From Chloroflexota bacterium (GTDB lineage: Bacteria > Chloroflexota > Limnocylindria > Limnocylindrales > CSP1-4), in assembly GCA_947475545.1 (NCBI GenBank), contig CANJLL010000001.1, forward strand, positions 554,157-618,156: a stretch of 64,000 nt of DNA, given 5' to 3'. Below the pieces are notes generated by a model. The model searched no databases. It saw nothing but the letters and a program-made list of their open reading frames with translations, and was not told where the DNA came from. Position numbers and translations under genes: made by a program. Positions 34,084 through 42,606 of the stretch are shown in pieces (position 1 is the first letter of the stretch; the number at the start of each line of letters is the position of its first letter).

Positions 34084-35819
34084 CAGCTCCCCTTGCGGGT
34101 CCGGCCCGACCCGCCGCTCCCGCCGGTCCCCCCGGACTTGCCGGGACCGGGCTTGCGCGGACCGCCCGCGGCACGCGCGCCCGGCGACCCCGGAATGGGG
34201 CCCGCACCGGCCGAGCGGCGCTGCGCGCCGGCCTTGGCCCGCGCGCCGCCGGCCGCGGCCGTGGCAGCCCGCGAAGGCTTGCGCGGGAGCTTCACGGCCG
34301 TGCGGTCGCGGAAGACCAGTCGGATGGGCGTGCCATCGAAGCCAAACTGCTCGCGGATCCGGTTCTCGAGGTAGCGCCGGTACGAGAAGTGCACCGACGA
34401 CGCGTCGTTGGCAAAGAAGACGAACGTGGGCGGCGCGATGCCGGCCTGGGTGGCGTAGAAGATCTTGGGCCGGCGACCACGGACGGGCGGCGGGGCGGCT
34501 CGCTCCGTGGCTTCCTGGAGCAGCCGGTTGAGCGCCCCGGTGGAGATGCGCCGGCGGCGCTCCCCCCAGATGTCGACCGCCATCTCCAGGACCCGGTCCA
34601 CGCGCTGGCCGGTCTTGGCGCTGATGGACAGGATGGGGGCGAAGTCCAGGAACGGGACCTCCGCGCGAATCCACGTCACGTACTGGTCGAACGTCTTGTC
34701 GGTCTTCTCGGCGACGAGGTCCCACTTGTTGACGGCCACGACGAGGCCGCGGCCCTCTTCGACGATGTAGCCGGCCACGTGGGCGTCCTGGGCCGTCAGC
34801 CCCTCAACCGCATCGATCACGAGCACCGCGACGTCGGCGCGCTCGATCGCCCGCATGGAGCGGAGGGTCGCGTACTTGTCGGCCGCCGGGCCGGACGCCA
34901 CTTTGCCGCGCCGCCGGATGCCGGCCGTGTCGATCAGGACGATCTCGCTTCGGCCCCACGGGATGGCGGTGTCGATGGAGTCGCGAGTGGTGCCCGGGAT
35001 GTCGGAGACGATGGTCCGCTCCTCCCCCACGATGGCATTGAGGAGGCTGGACTTGCCGACGTTGGGCCGGCCCACGAACGCGATCGCGGGCGGCTCGTCC
35101 GTGGACGCCAGGGCCATCTCCGCATCCCAGCGGGCGGCCTGCGCATCGGCCTCGGCGACGGCGCTGCCGTCCTCGTCCCCGTCCGTCCCGGCGTCGTCGT
35201 CATCATCGCCGACGATGAACGGCTCGAGCCGACCCTCGGCGACCTCCCGCTCCCATTGCTCGACCTCGAGCTCACGCGCCTTGCGGGCCAGCTCCTGGGC
35301 GCTCTCGGGCGGCAGAACCTTGACCAGCTCGTCGAGGAAGTCGGCGACCCCGCGGCCGTGGGCCGCGGAGATGGGGTAGGCGTCCCAGCCCAGCTCGAAG
35401 AACTCGTTGGCGTCCAGCTCGCGCTTGGCGTTGTCGGCCTTGTTGACGACCACCACGATCGGGGCGGGGGCGCTGCGGAGCAGCTCGGCGGCCTCCTGGT
35501 CGGAGGCGGTCATGCCGGTGATGGCGTCCACGACCAGGACGATCACATCGGCCTGGGAGATGGCCAGCCGGGCCTGCTCCTGGACCTTGGCCTCGATGGG
35601 ATCGTCGGGATCCACCTCGAGCCCGCCGGTGTCGATCAGGATGAAGCGGCGATCGTTCCACTCGGCCTTGCCGTACAGGCGATCTCGGGTGGTGCGGGCG
35701 CGGTCCTCAACGATGGCGGCGCGCGCATCCCCCACCACGCGGTTGAAGAGCGTGCTCTTCCCCACGTTGGGGCGGCCGACGATGGCTACGACCGGGAGAC
35801 CGGCCGGCACGTGGGCCAC
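34083..35819 (-). CDS. der: Ribosome biogenesis GTPase Der (EngA)
   Basis: A 578-residue Der with two GTPase domains and a KH-like domain, required for 50S ribosome assembly. G-domain 1 has GRPNVGKSTLFN, DTGGLE and NKAD; G-domain 2 has GRPNVGKSSLLN, DTAGIRRRGKV and NKWD. It is longer than the usual 440-490 residues because of an interdomain linker (about 172-244) with an acidic stretch GDDDDDAGTDGDEDG and a C-terminal tail of about 65 residues rich in Gly, Ala, Arg and Lys. The start is GTG 35819, two bases after the ispH stop. Confidence 0.96.
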   Translation of the reverse strand: MAHVPAGLPVVAIVGRPNVGKSTLFNRVVGDARAAIVEDRARTTRDRLYGKAEWNDRRFILIDTGGLEVDPDDPIEAKVQEQARLAISQADVIVLVVDAITGMTASDQEAAELLRSAPAPIVVVVNKADNAKRELDANEFFELGWDAYPISAAHGRGVADFLDELVKVLPPESAQELARKARELEVEQWEREVAEGRLEPFIVGDDDDDAGTDGDEDGSAVAEADAQAARWDAEMALASTDEPPAIAFVGRPNVGKSSLLNAIVGEERTIVSDIPGTTRDSIDTAIPWGRSEIVLIDTAGIRRRGKVASGPAADKYATLRSMRAIERADVAVLVIDAVEGLTAQDAHVAGYIVEEGRGLVVAVNKWDLVAEKTDKTFDQYVTWIRAEVPFLDFAPILSISAKTGQRVDRVLEMAVDIWGERRRRISTGALNRLLQEATERAAPPPVRGRRPKIFYATQAGIAPPTFVFFANDASSVHFSYRRYLENRIREQFGFDGTPIRLVFRDRTAVKLPRKPSRAATAAAGGARAKAGAQRRSAGAGPIPGSPGARAAGGPRKPGPGKSGGTGGSGGSGRTRKGS

Positions 35820-35821
35820 GG

Positions 35822-36802
35822 TCAGGACACGCTGCTGGCGTGCGTCAGGTTGGCGGCCGTCAGCTCGGGGTGCGACGTGCTCCGGGCAGTGTTCGCGGCG
35901 CCGGACAGCGCCGCGTCAGCCAGCTCGCGGGCGTGGGTGGCGGCCGCGGGGGTGCCCGCCAGCTCAAGGATGCGCATGGCCACGGTGTGGAGGTCCTCGA
36001 TGGGGGTGGATGTGCCGCCGCTGATACCGACGACGCTGGCGCCCGCGAAGGCCCCGGCGTCCGTGAGTGCCGCCGCGCCCTCGACCTGGACGGTGGGGGT
36101 CCCGGCCATCTCGCACAGCCGAGTCAGCTCCCTGGTGTTGGCCGAGGAGCGACCGCCCACGACGACCATGCGGTCGACGGTGCGGGCCAGCTCCACGGTG
36201 TCCTCCTGGCGGCGGATGGTGACGGGGCAGACGGTGTTGACGATCTTGAGCTCGTGGCTGCGCGTGGTGAGCAGGGCAGCCAGCTTGGCAAACTTCCAGG
36301 GCGGCTGGGTGCTCTGGCTGATGAGCGCCATCCGCTTGCGGCGCGGGATCAGATCCCACTCCGGCTCCTCGTCCACGAGGATGACGTCCGGGGCAAAACC
36401 CAGGAGGCCGGTGACCTCCGGATGACCCGGCGTGCCGAGGAGGACGATGGTGTAGCCCTCCTCGACCAGGCGGCTCAGCTCGCGCTGCTCCTGGGACACC
36501 CAGGTGCACGTGCCATCGATGATCTCCAGGCCGCGGGCCTGCGCCCTGGCCATCACCTCGGGGCGGACGCCATGGGCGCGGATCACGACCGCGGCACCAG
36601 CACCCACGTCGTCGAGGCTGTCGATGTTCCTGATGCCGAGCGTGTTGAGGTCGCGAACGACACCCTCGTTGTGGACGGTCTGTCCGAGGGTGTGGGTGGA
36701 CTTTCCGGCCGCCGCGGCCTCCTTGGCACGATCGATGGCCTCGCGAACGCCGTAGCAGAAGCCGGTCCGGTTCGCGATGCGGACCTCAGTAACGCTGCCC
36801 AT
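35822..36802 (-). CDS. ispH: 4-hydroxy-3-methylbut-2-enyl diphosphate reductase
   Basis: A 326-residue IspH, the last enzyme of the MEP isoprenoid pathway, whose first enzyme Dxs is encoded 12 kb away in the same run. The three [4Fe-4S] ligands are visible: C16 in GFCYGVREAI, C99 in DGTCTWV and C192 in NTVCPVTIRRQ. H44, H77, H127 and E129 (GHPEV) form the diphosphate pocket, and GGRSSANTREL is the S-x-N loop. ATG 36802 is canonical. A GATACT sequence nine bases upstream could be a local -10 box. Confidence 0.97.
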   Translation of the reverse strand: MGSVTEVRIANRTGFCYGVREAIDRAKEAAAAGKSTHTLGQTVHNEGVVRDLNTLGIRNIDSLDDVGAGAAVVIRAHGVRPEVMARAQARGLEIIDGTCTWVSQEQRELSRLVEEGYTIVLLGTPGHPEVTGLLGFAPDVILVDEEPEWDLIPRRKRMALISQSTQPPWKFAKLAALLTTRSHELKIVNTVCPVTIRRQEDTVELARTVDRMVVVGGRSSANTRELTRLCEMAGTPTVQVEGAAALTDAGAFAGASVVGISGGTSTPIEDLHTVAMRILELAGTPAAATHARELADAALSGAANTARSTSHPELTAANLTHASSVS

Positions 36803-36858
36803 GTGGGTACCAGTATCGCACGGGGGCCACGGTCGGCCCCCGATGCTCGCGACTGACC

Positions 36859-38436
36859 TCAGGCGGGCGCCTGCGGGGACGGCGGCGCGGCCGGTGAGGA
36901 CGGCTCGGCGGCGGGTGCGGCGGCGGGTGCGACGGTGGATCCCGCGCCGGGGACCGCATCGGCGTACACACCACGCTGGCGGGGCGGCAGCATCGCCGCG
37001 ATGGCGCCCATCATCCGGCGGGTGGCGGCGCCCTTGGCCTCGCGCCGGGCCGTGACCTGGCGGGAGGCCCCAGCCTCGGTCGTGAGCGTGAAAGGCGTGC
37101 CGACGCGGATGATGATCTGCCCGCCGATCCTGGGGTACTTCTGCCCCTTGGGCCAGACCTTGTCGGCGCCGACGATCGCGATAGGCACGACCGGGGCGCC
37201 ACTCCGCTGCGCCAGCAACGCCATCCCGTCCTTGACCTCCTGGAGTGCGCCGGTGCGGCTGCGGGTGCCCTCGGGGAAGACGGCCAGGACGCAGCCGGCG
37301 TCCAGGATCCGCTGGGCGATGCGGAACGCCTCCACGTCCACGGCGGATCGCTCGATCGCGTGCAGCCCGCCGCGCAGGCCGAGGTACCCGACGATCGGGA
37401 TGTCGAGGACCTCCTTCTTGGCCAGCCAGTTGAGCGGGCGACCGATCCGGGGTGCGATCAGGCCGCCGACCACCACCGGATCGGCGCTGGAGGTGTGGTT
37501 GGCGATGAGGATCATGGGTCCCGATTTGGGGATCAGCGACAGGTCGCCCTCGATCCGGACCCGCGTCACGCAGGCCGTCACGACGCGGGCGAGCAGCGTG
37601 CAGGCGTGGAGCAGCAGCGAGAAGTGGTCGACGATGGGCGTGGGCGGGAGCGGCGTCCTGGGTGCGGGGGCGGGCCCACGGTCCTGGGCGGCCATCGGAC
37701 GGGGTGCATCGCCGGGGACGCCGGGGGCGGACGCGCGGGCCGGCGTCGCACGGATGGCCTCCACGACCGCCGCCACTGTCTGCTCCAGCGAGTTGCCGTC
37801 GGTATGGAGGACCACCGCATCGTCCGCCCGGCGGAGCGGCGCGACCGGACGGCTTGCGTCCTGGGCATCGCGTGACCGGAGGGACTCCAGGAGGGCCGCG
37901 TGCTCGTCCGAGGCCACGTCCAGGCCGCGCTCCTCCGCCCGGCGGCGGGCCCGCTCCTCGACCGATGCGTCGAGGTAGATCTTCACGTCGGCCCCGGGCA
38001 TGATGACCGTGCCGATGTCGCGCCCGGCCATCACGATCGCGCCCGGGGCCGCGATGGAACGCTGTCGGTCCACAAGGGAGTCCCGCACCTCCGGGACGCC
38101 CGCGATGGCGGACACGCGCGCATCCACGGACGGGCCGTGCAGCTCGTCGCCGATCTCCCGGCCCGCCACGAGCAGGCGCGAGGCCCGTCCCTCGGCATCC
38201 TCCCGCAAGTCAATCTCGCCGACCAGGGCAACCAGCCTCGGGACGTCGTCATCCGGGATGCCGCGCTGCTCCGCCAGCCAGGTGACGGCGCGGTACAGCA
38301 GCCCGGTATCGAAGAAGCGATAGCCCAGGGCCTGCGCGGCGGCCGCGCCCACGGTCGACTTGCCCGATGAGCCGGGACCATCGATCGCCACGACGAGACG
38401 GTCGGTGGTCACTGGCGGGGTGGGGATGGTGTCCAT
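36859..38436 (-). CDS. cmk-plsC: Fused cytidylate kinase and 1-acylglycerol-3-phosphate acyltransferase (Cmk-PlsC)
   Basis: A 525-residue two-domain protein. Residues about 10-225 are cytidylate kinase: P-loop DGPGSSGKST, then GLLYRAVTWLA and AGRDIGTVIMPGADVKIYLDA. A Pro/Ala linker follows. From about 280 there is a PlsC acyltransferase with the H-x4-D motif NHTSSADP, ERSAVD and FPEGTRSRTG, then VVPIAIVG. It therefore phosphorylates CMP/dCMP and also acylates lysophosphatidate. ATG 38436 is preceded by a TATCCT box seven bases away. The C-terminal 45 residues are Ala/Pro/Ser-rich. gpsA lies downstream in the same run. Confidence 0.93.
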   Translation of the reverse strand: MDTIPTPPVTTDRLVVAIDGPGSSGKSTVGAAAAQALGYRFFDTGLLYRAVTWLAEQRGIPDDDVPRLVALVGEIDLREDAEGRASRLLVAGREIGDELHGPSVDARVSAIAGVPEVRDSLVDRQRSIAAPGAIVMAGRDIGTVIMPGADVKIYLDASVEERARRRAEERGLDVASDEHAALLESLRSRDAQDASRPVAPLRRADDAVVLHTDGNSLEQTVAAVVEAIRATPARASAPGVPGDAPRPMAAQDRGPAPAPRTPLPPTPIVDHFSLLLHACTLLARVVTACVTRVRIEGDLSLIPKSGPMILIANHTSSADPVVVGGLIAPRIGRPLNWLAKKEVLDIPIVGYLGLRGGLHAIERSAVDVEAFRIAQRILDAGCVLAVFPEGTRSRTGALQEVKDGMALLAQRSGAPVVPIAIVGADKVWPKGQKYPRIGGQIIIRVGTPFTLTTEAGASRQVTARREAKGAATRRMMGAIAAMLPPRQRGVYADAVPGAGSTVAPAAAPAAEPSSPAAPPSPQAPA

Positions 38437-38443
38437 GGCTGGG

Positions 38444-38449
38444 AGGATA
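38444..38449 (-). promoter_or_regulatory. Putative -10 box (leaderless type) of cmk-plsC
   Basis: TATCCT on the minus strand, seven bases before the ATG, in the gap between cmk-plsC and rluB. It suggests the run has internal leaderless starts. No -35 element is clear. Confidence 0.4.
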
Positions 38450-38473
38450 GCCGGACGGCGGCTCGGACCGCGC

Positions 38474-39586
38474 TCAGCGCGGGTGCTGGGGCCGGTCCGG
38501 GCGTGCCGGACGGTCGGGCCGCACCGGACGCTCGGGTCGCGTTGGGCCCTCGGGTCGGGCATCGCCGGCGGGGCGTGCCGGACGCTCGGGTCGAGTTGGT
38601 CGCTCGGGCCGGGCATCGCCGGCGGGGCGCTGGCGCGGCGTCGCGGCGTCAGGCTTTGGCTTGGGCGTCCGCGGCCCCGCGGGTCGGCCGGTCAGCGGGC
38701 GGCCCGATGCCGAGCCCGCCGGCCCCGTGCGTCGGCGAGAGCGCGTCCCGGCCCCGGACGCGGGAGGTGGTGGGGCGGCCTCCGGTTCGACAGCCGCCTT
38801 CGACGACCTGCGCTCGGCCTTGCCGGCGCCAAGGGCCTTGATCTCGGAACCCCGCAAGCGGCGGTAGCGGCCCACGCCGATGTCATCCAGGCGCACGGCC
38901 CCGATCCGCACCCGGACGAGCCGGGTGATCGGCGCGCCGACGGCCGCGAACATGCGGCGGACCTGTCGCTTCCAGCCCTGGCGGAGCACCACGCGGTACC
39001 AGGCCAGGCCTTCCGTGGTCGGCGGACCCAGGAGTGCCTGCAGGCGGGTTGTCTCCACGGGGCTGGCGGGACGAACGGGGTGGGCGAACGTCGCGCGGCC
39101 TTCCTCCATGTCCATCCCCTCGTCAAGCGCGGCGCGCTGCTCGTTCGAGAGCCAGGCCGTCAGGCCCACCGAGTACTCCCGCTCGACGCCGAAGCGTGGA
39201 TGCAGTACCCGCTCGGCCCACTCGCCGTCGTTGGTCACGAGCAGCAGGCCCTCGCTGTCGCGGTCCAGCCGGCCGACCGGGTACAGACGAGCATCGGAGG
39301 TCATTGCCGTTGGCAGCAGCTGGAGGACCGTCAGGTCGGCGTGGCGATCGGCCACCGTGGAGGTGACCCCGGCGGGCTTGTGGAGCGCAAGGTGGATCGG
39401 CGCGGCAGGCGCGCCGAGGGGAATGCCATCCACCTCGATCCGGACCGCCGCCGGGTCCACCTGGTCCCCCACCCTGGCAGGACGACCGTTCACGGTCACG
39501 CGTCCGGCAACGATGAGCGCCTCGCTGGCGCGGCGAGATGCCACCCCGGCCGTGGCGATGATCTTCTGCAATCGATCGGCGGGCAT
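38474..39586 (-). CDS. rluB: RluB/RsuA family rRNA pseudouridine synthase with repetitive tail
   Basis: A 370-residue protein. It has an N-terminal S4 domain (LQKIIATAGVASRRASEALI), then the RsuA/RluB-type catalytic motif GRLDRDSEGLLLVTNDG with the catalytic D108, then LHPRFGVEREYSV and the C-terminal LRQGWKRQVRRMFAAVG. From about residue 245 a long low-complexity tail contains repeated RPAGDARPE and RPERP units, very rich in Pro, Arg and Glu and absent from model RluB. The order scpA, scpB, rluB is found in many bacteria. ATG 39586 overlaps the scpB stop by one base. Confidence 0.93.
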   Translation of the reverse strand: MPADRLQKIIATAGVASRRASEALIVAGRVTVNGRPARVGDQVDPAAVRIEVDGIPLGAPAAPIHLALHKPAGVTSTVADRHADLTVLQLLPTAMTSDARLYPVGRLDRDSEGLLLVTNDGEWAERVLHPRFGVEREYSVGLTAWLSNEQRAALDEGMDMEEGRATFAHPVRPASPVETTRLQALLGPPTTEGLAWYRVVLRQGWKRQVRRMFAAVGAPITRLVRVRIGAVRLDDIGVGRYRRLRGSEIKALGAGKAERRSSKAAVEPEAAPPPPASGAGTRSRRRTGPAGSASGRPLTGRPAGPRTPKPKPDAATPRQRPAGDARPERPTRPERPARPAGDARPEGPTRPERPVRPDRPARPDRPQHPR

Positions 39587-40437
39587 CAGCCGGCGCTCCC
39601 ATTGGGGTCCGGCGCGATCGCCGGGCCGGCCGATTGGCCGGCCAGATGTCGGGGCGGCGAATCCCCGTAAGCCTCTGCGTTGGAAGGTGACGCGGCCGCG
39701 GCCAGGGTGGCGAGCGCGGCGGCGTCGACAGGTGGCGAACCCGCGTTGGCCTCGTCTGTGAGCCGGTCGGCGACGAGCGAATCCAGGATGGGGAGCTCCT
39801 CGAGGCTGGTCAGGCCGAAGCGCTCCAGGAACTCGAACCCGGTCCCGTACAGGATGGGTCGACCGGCGGCCTCGCTGCGGCCCAGCTCCACCACCAGCCG
39901 GCGATGCAGGAGCGTCCGGATGCTGTAGTCGGAGTCCACGCCACGGATCCGCTCGACAGCGGACTTGGTGACCGGCTGCCGGTACGCGACGATGGCCAGC
40001 GTCTCGAGCGCCGCCGGAGAGAGCCGGACTGCATCAACCCCGAGGTAGCGGGCGATCAGTCGGCCCGCCTCCGGGGCCGTCGCCAGCTCCACGCGATCAG
40101 CCGAGTAGATCAGCCGCAGCCCGCGGTCGCGCAGCGCGACCTCGAGGTCGCCGAGACGTGAATCCACCTCATCGCGGTCCACGCCGGCCAGCGTCGCGAT
40201 CTCCTTGCGGGAGAGTGGCTTCTCCGCCACGAACAGGAGGGCCTCCAGCGTCACCTCGTCGAGGCCGAGGGGCGTCGCTGCCGCCTCTGTCGTGACCTCC
40301 TCGACCAGGTCCGCGATCTCGTCTGCCCGTGCCTCGTCAGCCCGTGCCTCGGCGGTCGCTTCCACGGCGGTCGCTTCCGCGGCAGCCTGCGCCGCTTCGG
40401 ACGGTGCGCCGGACGGGAGCAGCTCGTCGTCGGTCAC
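39586..40437 (-). CDS. scpB: SMC-Scp complex subunit ScpB
   Basis: A 283-residue ScpB with two winged-helix domains (LEALLFVAEKPLSRKEIATLAGVD; then LSPAALETLAIVAYRQPVTKSAVERIRGVDS and LLHRRLVVELGRSEAAGRP), followed by GTGFEFLERFGLTSLEELP. It binds ScpA and SMC to organise and segregate the chromosome. About 60 extra N-terminal residues are Ala/Glu/Asp-rich, and the C-terminal 50 are low complexity. GTG 40437 overlaps the scpA stop by four bases (GTGA). Confidence 0.94.
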   Translation of the reverse strand: MTDDELLPSGAPSEAAQAAAEATAVEATAEARADEARADEIADLVEEVTTEAAATPLGLDEVTLEALLFVAEKPLSRKEIATLAGVDRDEVDSRLGDLEVALRDRGLRLIYSADRVELATAPEAGRLIARYLGVDAVRLSPAALETLAIVAYRQPVTKSAVERIRGVDSDYSIRTLLHRRLVVELGRSEAAGRPILYGTGFEFLERFGLTSLEELPILDSLVADRLTDEANAGSPPVDAAALATLAAAASPSNAEAYGDSPPRHLAGQSAGPAIAPDPNGSAG

Positions 40438-41318
40438 GCGAAGGACTCCATGCTCTCATCCATGGGCGCGGCGGCAAGCGCCTCCGAGGATGTCCCGCCG
40501 CGCTCCTCGGCCGTCGTCTGGCGGACGACGATGGGTCCCCACGGCGTCGCCTGCTCCACGGCGACCTCGCGCCGCTTGACCAGCTCCAGCATCGCGAGGA
40601 ATGTCACCGCCACGACCACTCGGTCCTGGACGCCGTTGAGCAGCTCCTGCAGGACGATGGGGCCCGCGCCGCGCAATGCCTCGCGGATGATCACCGCCCG
40701 CTCGGCCAGGGTGATGGACCGGGGCAGCATCTCGGGCGGCAGGGGCGGCGGCGGGACCACCTTGACCAGCCCGGCGAGCGCCTCGGCAAGGAGCTGTGGA
40801 TCCATGGGCGGGGCATCCGGACGGGCCGCGCCCACCGCGGCGCTGCGGGCCACCGCCGGCTCGCGCCGGAAGAGCCCGATCCGGACCAGCGCCTCGCCGG
40901 CCAGGCGATGGCCCCCATCCCGGTACGCCCGGTACGCGATGAGCCTGGCTCGCAGCTCCGCCTCCGGATCCAGCCCCTCGTCGTCGAGCGGGATGGCCGC
41001 CGGCTCCACCCGGCGCGGGAGCAGCGCCCGGCTCTTGATCAGGATCAGCTGGCTGGCCACCGCGATGAACGAGCTCACGTGGCCGATCCGGTCCACTTCC
41101 AGCGTGGCGAGCGCGTCCAGGTAGGCGTCGGCGAGCGCCCCGAGTGGGACCGTGAGCACGTCGAACCGGCGGGCCTCAATGAGCGCCAGGAGCAGGGCGA
41201 GCGGGCCGTCGAAGGTCTCGATATGGACGTGCGTCCCAGCCTCGGGCCGGCGCGCGTCGGCAAATCGGACCGAGGGCCCGAGGGACCTGGCGAGGCCGGG
41301 CGCGGCGGTTTCGATCAT
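40434..41318 (-). CDS. scpA: Segregation and condensation protein ScpA
   Basis: A 294-residue ScpA, the kleisin subunit bridging SMC heads. Conserved ETFDGPLALLLALIEARRFDV is near the N-terminus, followed by VASQLILIKSRALLP, and the C-terminal winged helix has VTFLAMLELVKRREVAVEQ. The start is ATG 41318 (one base after the upstream stop), because upstream residues of the open frame lack similarity. scpB follows with a four-base overlap. The SMC gene itself is not in the window. Confidence 0.93.
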   Translation of the reverse strand: MIETAAPGLARSLGPSVRFADARRPEAGTHVHIETFDGPLALLLALIEARRFDVLTVPLGALADAYLDALATLEVDRIGHVSSFIAVASQLILIKSRALLPRRVEPAAIPLDDEGLDPEAELRARLIAYRAYRDGGHRLAGEALVRIGLFRREPAVARSAAVGAARPDAPPMDPQLLAEALAGLVKVVPPPPLPPEMLPRSITLAERAVIIREALRGAGPIVLQELLNGVQDRVVVAVTFLAMLELVKRREVAVEQATPWGPIVVRQTTAEERGGTSSEALAAAPMDESMESFA

Positions 41319-41319
41319 G

Positions 41320-41847
41320 CTAGTTCGCCTCGTCCGCGAGCCGCAGGAGCCGGCCGAGATCATTGTCGCGCGGCTCGACGTGGTGGCGGATCAGCTCGAC
41401 AGTCCGGGCGTTGCAGCCGACCGTGGACGCCAGCCGCGCCGAGCTGTCCGGGTGCCGCTCCAGGCGGGCGATTGCCTCGCCCAGGCCGGGGATCAGTCGG
41501 AGCGGCGCGGCAACCCACCCGCCGTAGGCCTGCGTGAGCGAGTAGATGATGCGCGGCAGCAGCCCCGTATCGCCCTTGCCAGCATCGTGGAGCAGGCCCG
41601 CCAGCAGCAGGTCAGGCTCGGTCGACCCTCCGGCCCGGAGCCACGCGACCACGTCGAGCGAGTGGCGTTGATCCGAGCGGTGCATGGAGCGGAAGAGCGC
41701 GAGCTGTGCGGGAGTCATCAGGCCCTCCACAGCGCGGATCTCCGCGTCTGTGACGCGACCCACCAGGAAGACGCGGACGCGCCGCGCCTTGGCCGCCCAC
41801 CAACCCGAGCTGCCAGCCCGCAGGATTGCTCCGGCCCGCAGGGTCAC
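41320..41847 (-). CDS. HD-domain protein
   Basis: A 175-residue protein with the HD phosphohydrolase fold: RHSLDVVAWLRAGGSTEPDL, then LLAGLLHDAGKGDT, the H-D pair, and LIRHHVEPRDND near the C-terminus. It is small for an HD hydrolase and has no second domain. The metal ligands H...HD...D appear complete except that the last is unclear. Substrate unknown; nucleotides or signalling nucleotides are typical. The GTG start overlaps the upstream M50 stop by four bases and the stop is one base before scpA, so it is in the scp operon. Confidence 0.85.
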   Translation of the reverse strand: MTLRAGAILRAGSSGWWAAKARRVRVFLVGRVTDAEIRAVEGLMTPAQLALFRSMHRSDQRHSLDVVAWLRAGGSTEPDLLLAGLLHDAGKGDTGLLPRIIYSLTQAYGGWVAAPLRLIPGLGEAIARLERHPDSSARLASTVGCNARTVELIRHHVEPRDNDLGRLLRLADEAN

Positions 41848-42497
41848 AGGCCCAGCAGGAGGCTGAGGAGGGGGCCCAGCAGCAGCCGGAAGACCCACCC
41901 GAAGAGCGTCCCGCCGCCGGGAACGACCGGCAGGAAGATGGCAATCATCAGGATCACGCCGCCGTACTGCTCCAGGACGGGCCGCCACCTCCAGGCCACC
42001 CGCGGTGGCAGGAGGCCGAACAGGACCTTGGACCCGTCGAGCGGCGGGACAGGCACCAGGTTGAAGAGCATCAGGCTCAGGTTGATCAGGACGAAGTAGT
42101 AGATGACGTCGACGAACAGGCCGGGGACCGCGACGTCGAACAACCCGAGGAGCCGGAACACCAGGGCACCCGCGCAGGCCATGATGAAGTTGGACAGCGG
42201 GCCCGCAACGGCGACGAGAGCCTCTCCCTGCCGGCCGCCACGGAGGTTCATCGGATTGACTGGCGTTGGCTTGGCCCAGCCGAACCCGAACCCCGAGAAG
42301 AGCATGGAGACTGCCAGGAGCGTCCCGCCCAGCGGGTCAAAATGGGCAATTGGGTTGAGCGTCAGGCGCCCGAACAGCTTCGCGGTCCCATCACCCAGGC
42401 GGTACGCCGCGAGCGCGTGGCTGAACTCGTGGACCGGGAAGGCCACGAGCAGCATGATCGCCAGGACGATCAGCTTCGCGATCGTGTCGGAACTCAA
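41844..42497 (-). CDS. Site-2 protease family (M50) membrane metalloprotease
   Basis: A 217-residue polytopic membrane protein with H23-E24-F-S-H27 (zinc motif HEFSH) and NLVPVPPLDGSKVL containing D154, the third ligand. It has five to six hydrophobic segments and no PDZ or CBS domain. This is the compact Rv/YwhC-like S2P subgroup that commonly lies next to scpAB in Gram-positive-type gene orders. I chose TTG 42497, behind GAGGTG, because it begins at the first membrane helix; an upstream start would add 24 unrelated residues. Confidence 0.88.
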   Translation of the reverse strand: MSSDTIAKLIVLAIMLLVAFPVHEFSHALAAYRLGDGTAKLFGRLTLNPIAHFDPLGGTLLAVSMLFSGFGFGWAKPTPVNPMNLRGGRQGEALVAVAGPLSNFIMACAGALVFRLLGLFDVAVPGLFVDVIYYFVLINLSLMLFNLVPVPPLDGSKVLFGLLPPRVAWRWRPVLEQYGGVILMIAIFLPVVPGGGTLFGWVFRLLLGPLLSLLLGL

Positions 42498-42606
42498 CGG
42501 GCACCTCGAACGTGAACAGGGGTCCGGCCATGGTAGCGCCCCACGGCCGCCGGCCTCATCGATGGCCACGGGACGCGCGTCCGCGCCTCCCGTGGGACAG
42601 CGTGGA

